In this document: positions 59,651 through 64,000 of the stretch, in pieces
Position numbering within the stretch: position 1 is the first letter of the stretch
How the letters are laid out: the number at the start of each line of letters is the position of its first letter
NCBI RefSeq assembly: GCF_020283565.1
Contig: NC_060059.1
Coordinates: 45,094,572-45,158,571 of the forward strand
Direction of reading: 5' to 3'
Length of the DNA stretch: 64,000 nucleotides
From: Trifolium pratense
Lineage: Eukaryota > Streptophyta > Magnoliopsida > Fabales > Fabaceae
Translations under genes and position numbers: made by a program
The notes under the pieces: generated by a model
Seen by the model: the letters and a program-made list of their open reading frames with translations, nothing else
The model's database searches: none
Told to the model about the DNA's origin: nothing

Positions 59651-59662
59651 GCTCTGATACCA
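59651..59662 (-). other. Primer binding site of copia element
   Basis: Minus strand TGGTATCAGAGC directly adjacent to the LTR end; initiator tRNA-Met type. Confidence 0.95.
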
Positions 59663-59847
59663 AATTGAAATTAGCTGAATGGTATATTTTATTCCATATG
59701 CATAAGATGTATATATACACATAAGATGTATATATACACAGAGTACAATCCTATTCTAGGAAATAAACTATACAGTCAATAAAGACGTGATTATAATCAT
59801 TAAATCCTAATTTAATCAGAAAATAATGCTAGCTGTCATTTTTAACT
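59663..59847 (-). repeat. 5' LTR of copia element, 185 bp
   Basis: Same as the left LTR apart from one substitution (GAATGG/GAATGA) and a tandem duplication of ATAAGATGTATATATACAC. Confidence 0.9.
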
Positions 59848-59852
59848 TTTCT

Positions 59853-60927
59853 TATATCTAATGGTTATAATTTGCAATTAGGTTAACCCTAATTATCTTT
59901 GCAATTTAAGCTGGAATTTGTATTTGTATTTGCATGTTGTTTTGTGATTTATCATTTTTTATTCATGAAATCAAAATTTTTCTAAAATTTTATGCTAACT
60001 TTGAATCTCAATCTGATCGAAAGAAGCTGATTAATGAACTGCAGATTAGATATCGGACCTACTACGTTGAGTTTAGCGTAACTGAAGTTAGTGTAGTTCT
60101 AAATTTATGAATATATACGGTTTTTTGTCTGTAATTTGCAAAATAATATGATTCTTATTTCTGTTGTATGTTGCGTTTATAGGGTGTTGATGCTTCCGAA
60201 ATGTTTTCTGCTCATTTTCATTATCGTTTTGCAAATTTGGTAGACCCATTCGGGAATCAATTCAAAGTATTAGTCGAAAAATAAACAAGAATATTTATTT
60301 AACGCATGGCTGGTATGCTTTAAAGGATTTTTACAACATCTCTATCAGGACTTGAGTTATTATGATATATACCGGAAGATGACAATTTGGTATAATTTTA
60401 TAAAAGATAGGTTTGCTGTAGTTACAGGCTTTTGAGAAGAAAATTACTACAATTAATATTGTTGATGACTGCGGGACATGTAGAATTGTATTCTCATATA
60501 TTTTAAGATTGGTGGCGAATGGAAAAGAATGGTGGCGCACGAAGAATTGCCGTCGATGACATGAGTAAACTTCATTGTGATCTATTTACTTCCGCAATCA
60601 GTATTTTCACTTAGTCAGTTATTCGTTGTTGTGTCAAGAGTCACATCGAAAAATGGTTTGAAGATTTTAGTCGTTGATGATGATGACAACCTTATAAATA
60701 CCACTTCAAATATAGTTTATAAATAAATATTCCGAAATTTGTAGGATTGTTTGTACTTTCATGTTTACATAAGTTGGTGGAAATATATTAGACAATGTCA
60801 ATAATATAATTGACTAAGTATTTTTGGTTTCTATGCGTATAAATTACTTTGTTTATTATTCTACTGATGTATAATATAATCGATGTACAATTATTGATCC
60901 GTGCGAACGCACGGGCATGATGACTAG
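59853..60927 (+). mobile_element. Helitron 3' remnant with helicase C-terminus
   Basis: The plus strand ends with a 7-bp hairpin CCGTGCG AA CGCACGG (60899-60914), then GCATGATGACTAG and T, a canonical Helitron 3' end at 60927. About 300 bp upstream (60598-60726) the frame SVFSLSQLFVVVSRVTSK then NGLKILVVDDDDN is the last motif of the Helitron PIF1-like helicase, ending in a TAA. Sequence further upstream is too decayed to read. The 5' end may lie left of the copia insertion. Confidence 0.8.
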
Positions 60928-61440
60928 TAATATTATTGGCTACAATTTTTTTATTGTTGGTTACAAGTTCTTAAGAATCCAAGAAAGCACGGTTTTTCTT
61001 TTAAGACAAGAAGACAAAAGTGAGTGCTAAGCTGCACCAAAATTTATTTTTACTTTTTTTTTTTACAAAATCACTTGATATATTTCATTCATAATAATAG
61101 GTTCAATACAAAATGGATAACGATTAAAAACTTGGGGACTAGCATAAAAGTGAGATGCCTGAGCTAAATCATGAGCAACTCTATTAGCTTGTTGCATAAC
61201 ATAATTGATACCACTACAGTTTTTTTTTTTTTGGTTTTTCACCACTAGTTGAATCTGGTTTGGGGTCAATTCTGGCATCAAGTGGCTCCAGCCCCCTCCC
61301 GATCACAGTTGCGGGAGATCGAATCATAATCATCTCTACCAAGTTCGGCATCAATCACGAGTTTTGATTCAAGACTAATAAACTATGACACTTATCAATA
61401 GCTCCAAATTGAGTATTATCACTTTGCTTTTATTTATTTA
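60928..61440. other. Intergenic DNA with a LINE fragment
   Basis: Holds the RNase H fragment at 61063-61281 and nothing else recognised. Confidence 0.5.
61063..61281 (-). pseudogene. RNase H-like C-terminal fragment (LINE type)
   Basis: Minus frame with INYVMQQANRVAHDLAQAS, the conserved last helix of the plant RNase H-like domain (RQANRVAHxLA), followed by FYASPQVFNRYPFCIEPII and MNEI near the end. Only ~70 residues; poly-A-like tracts flank it. A different family from the fragment at 1132-1311. Confidence 0.75.
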
Positions 61441-63540
61441 CTAGGGATAAACCCGTGCGTTGCACGGGTTTAGTTAAAATATATAATTAAAATATTTTTA
61501 TAAATGAAAAATAATAATTGTGATAAGTATAATTACATATAGTTAAAAGATAGATACTAACTTTTAAAATATGATTATGTTTCTATATATATATATATAA
61601 AAATGATTATGTTTAATATTAGTATATGTATAAAAAATAAAAATAGGTTGTTTAGAAATATGAGATTTTTTATTGATTTATATCGTAATTTTGTTAATAT
61701 TTTAATGTAATAGATCTCTTATAATATTTTATAAATTTGAAAGGATACATCATATTTTAGTTTAATAGTGTGATTGTATAAGATCTTAGTTTTCTTTATA
61801 TAAGTTGCAATTGTATAGTCACATGTCACTTTGCTTTTTATTTTTGACGTATCCATTATTTTATTTTCAATAAGAGTTGGAGACATGCATACATACATAC
61901 ATACATACATACTTTTTTATCACGTGATCTCATTTTTTGAAAATTACATATAAAATAGCGTAATAGCTTACTTCCTTCTATGAAATTTAAAGTACCAAAT
62001 AACTTTTCTACATACTTATTATTTTTTGTTGATATAAGTTTGGATACTAATTTCATATATTTGAATTTAGGTTTAGTTATTTGGCTAAGGTAAAGAAAGT
62101 TTAGTATTTTAGAAGAATTTAACATGTCAACTTATTATTTGGTTAAAAAAGTGATATTATTCTTATAAATATCTCACTATTTTTTTTCGAGCCGTAACTT
62201 ACATATTTTTTTTAATACTTTAGAATATGTACTTATTTTATTTAAATAGTTAAATTATTATTATTTAAATCAAATTAATAATTTTGGAAATTTTAGTAAA
62301 TTTCAGAGCACATACACACACACACACACACACACACTATATTTTGACGCATGAGCATTGATAATTGATGATTTTCATTTTTTTTCTTGAAAAATTATAA
62401 CTATTTACTCTACTCCTTCATACAATTGAAAGTCTCTCATATTTATAAAAAAGATGATTCTTGTTCTAATAATAAATTGATTTCTATTGAAGTTTCTTCT
62501 CAAACATTTACTTGGTAAAATTATATCTCATATTTATTGGTCAAAAATTTAGAATATTTTTAGCCAGCGATTTTTTTTTCTTGGTTACAATTATTTATTT
62601 TCTTTTTACTAAGCTTAATTCATTTTTTTTTATACATTTCTCATTTTTTTATGAGTTTTGTCCCCTCATTTTTGTCTTTTTTTTATTTAATAATTTTTAT
62701 TTGGATTTCCAGTTTAGTTTAGTAGTGCTTGTTAGAATGCAATTTGTTTAGAAGTTTTTTTTAGAGTTGTCACATTATTACAATTAAGTATTTTATAAAG
62801 AGCAGTTCAAAGCCATTTTTTTATACAATCGACACTTTTTCATTATGTACCCATTTCCTTATACAATTCTCTATGTATTCTTATACAATCGACATTTTTT
62901 TATACAATTCTCTATATTGTCAAAAAAAAAAAAGAGTATCGAATTCTAATAAGGCAATTTCTTGAAAATATAAACATTTTCAAGAAATTTAAATCAATAA
63001 AACCAATATCATTCAGAAATTCATACACAAACCCATGCATGTTTTTGTGTTTTATCATCCTATCATTGTCATACATATTCATTTTTTTTATCCATCAAAA
63101 ACGTGTGTGGAATTAATTTCCACACTAACTAAACTAAAGATCACAATGAGCATAACTTGTTTTCAAATTGATTGCAGGTACCATTGCAGTCCCGACATAT
63201 TTTTTCCTGGCAAAATACTAATTAGAGTACACAATATACATGAAGTGATACATCATTCACTTCAAAATTGCTCAATCAATATATAGAGCAGACAGTATAT
63301 AAAATATGTACTAATTACACCACACATACGTAAAAGATGGTAAAAGAGAAGTAAAGTTTTTGCATCAAACACAAATTGTTAGTGCTAGTTATTGCTAGAA
63401 ATAAATGTATAAAATATGCTTGCAACATTAACAATAATATCTCACTCGTTGAATACAAAGAAAAAGAAAAAATACAATGAGATCACAAAAGTTTCAGAAA
63501 ACTACCATTCTTCTAAAATACTAATAACCCTTTGAAATAG
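61441..63540 (-). mobile_element. Helitron-like 3' terminus; body AT-rich, 5' end not located
   Basis: The minus strand ends with an 8-bp hairpin (plus-strand ACCCGTGC GTT GCACGGGT, 61451-61469), then TTATCCCTAG at 61441, followed by T. This matches the Helitron 3' consensus. The DNA to the right is AT-rich, without a helicase, and includes a CATA microsatellite (61887-61911), a CA repeat (62311-62337) and a ~70-bp imperfect direct repeat around TTATACAATCGACA (62820-62925). The end coordinate is arbitrary. Confidence 0.5.
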
Positions 63541-63574
63541 AAACTTTACATGCCCATATATGTATGAGGAGGGG

Positions 63575-63577
63575 TTG

Positions 63578-63632
<55 letters not shown>
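63575..63632. repeat. (TA)n microsatellite
   Basis: About 28 uninterrupted TA units, directly before an 11-bp perfect hairpin. Confidence 0.95.
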
Positions 63633-63635
<3 letters not shown>

Positions 63636-64000
63636 GTTTTCTAACTTAGACCCTAGTTAGGTCTAAGTTAGCAAGGTGCACCTTTTGAGTTGGACAAAAA
63701 TACCCATTTTTTTTTTTTTGAAACAATAGAGCAACTGGGGCATGTATGTAATTTGCATAATAAAAATACCCTTTTTTTTTTTTGAAACAATAGAACAACT
63801 ATTACATTTTTTAAATTTCTTCCAAATTTCGACCTCATTTTACGTGCGAATCGAACGCCGATTTCAAAAACTAATACCGGAAACCTTTGTAAAATTGAAA
63901 AACGATCAAAATCCATATAAGGAACGTCGAGTTTCGTTGAGTATTGAGGGAGATCGAACCGGGTCAAAAACCGGGTCGCACGACCCGTTTCTGCATAAAA
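63633..64000. mobile_element. Left end of a repeat element, cut by window
   Basis: GGGGTTTTCTAACTTAGACC begins a stretch with a perfect 11-bp hairpin, CTAACTTAGAC (63641-63651) with its complement at 63661-63671. A direct repeat of AATACCC-T(n)-GAAACAATAGARCAACT follows (63705-63740 and 63766-63800), then a GC-richer coding-like region (ACCCGGTTTTTGACCCGG words on the minus strand near the end). Type not determined. Confidence 0.4.

Larger units (their letters stand above)
52969..59847 (-). mobile_element. Ty1/copia retrotransposon with short LTRs, nearly complete but broken
   Basis: Short LTRs of 166 bp (52969-53134) and 185 bp (59663-59847), target duplication TTTCT at 52964-52968 and 59848-59852. 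The primer site TGGTATCAGAGC (minus strand, 59651-59662) abuts the right LTR and a GAGGGGGAG polypurine tract abuts the left. Order on the minus strand is gag, protease, integrase, reverse transcriptase, RNase H, as in Ty1/copia. The right LTR has a 19-bp internal duplication; otherwise the LTRs differ at about one base. Lesions in the polyprotein: a +1 frameshift near 58080, a solo-LTR insertion (55383-57294) and a TAA at 55080-55082. Without the inserted LTR the element is about 4.96 kb. Confidence 0.93.

Overview
This window is plant nuclear DNA. It is AT-rich, has intron-split genes with GT..AG junctions, and most of its length is nested transposable elements. The repeat families, such as the SIRE/Maximus-type copia element with an envelope-like gene and the long-TIR elements ending in GGNTTAAATATG, point to a legume, probably Medicago or a close relative. 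The genus is inferred from recall of these families; I could run no search. No tRNA, rRNA or CRISPR array was seen.

Host genes are few. (1) An LRR-XI receptor-like kinase (18265-26604, +) has two exons split by a 5.3 kb intron. It carries two small deletions that shift the frame and a DFG-to-DFR change, so it is probably a pseudogene. (2) A complete five-exon Aux/IAA repressor gene (27510-30622, -), 274 aa, is of the IAA11/IAA13 type and looks fully functional. (3) A small two-exon gene of unknown function (47759-49743, -) has an intron holding a TRIM and a Stowaway MITE.

Layout. 1-4101: three TIR elements, two with perfect 9-bp target duplications (Mutator type). 4760-17711: a PIF/Harbinger transposon with TTA duplications, whose transposase gene is split by an 8.9 kb SIRE-like copia element (5918-14821). 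18265-26604: the receptor kinase; its intron contains a 5.2 kb Mutator-like element (21037-26204), which itself holds a foldback MITE and a Helitron fragment with a PIF1-like helicase. 27510-31000: Aux/IAA. 31222-40065: relic of a LINE-like protein with a possible restriction-like endonuclease domain, cut by a very young non-autonomous LTR element (31967-39864) with 2604-bp LTRs. 40074-47600: microsatellite, a hAT-like element (41380-45083) holding two further inverted-repeat elements, a second GC-rich hAT-like element with a tandem array, and MITEs. 47759-52838: the small gene, MITEs and a 1 kb Harbinger-type MITE. 52969-59847: a nearly complete Ty1/copia element broken by a frameshift, a nonsense codon and a solo LTR (55383-57294) of the same family as the 31967 element. 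59853-64000: two more Helitron 3' ends, a LINE RNase H tail and simple repeats.

The main value of the window is an unusually readable insertion history: exact target-site duplications date insertions relative to each other, and several host or transposon reading frames can be followed across the insertions. I found no convincing novel multi-gene system.
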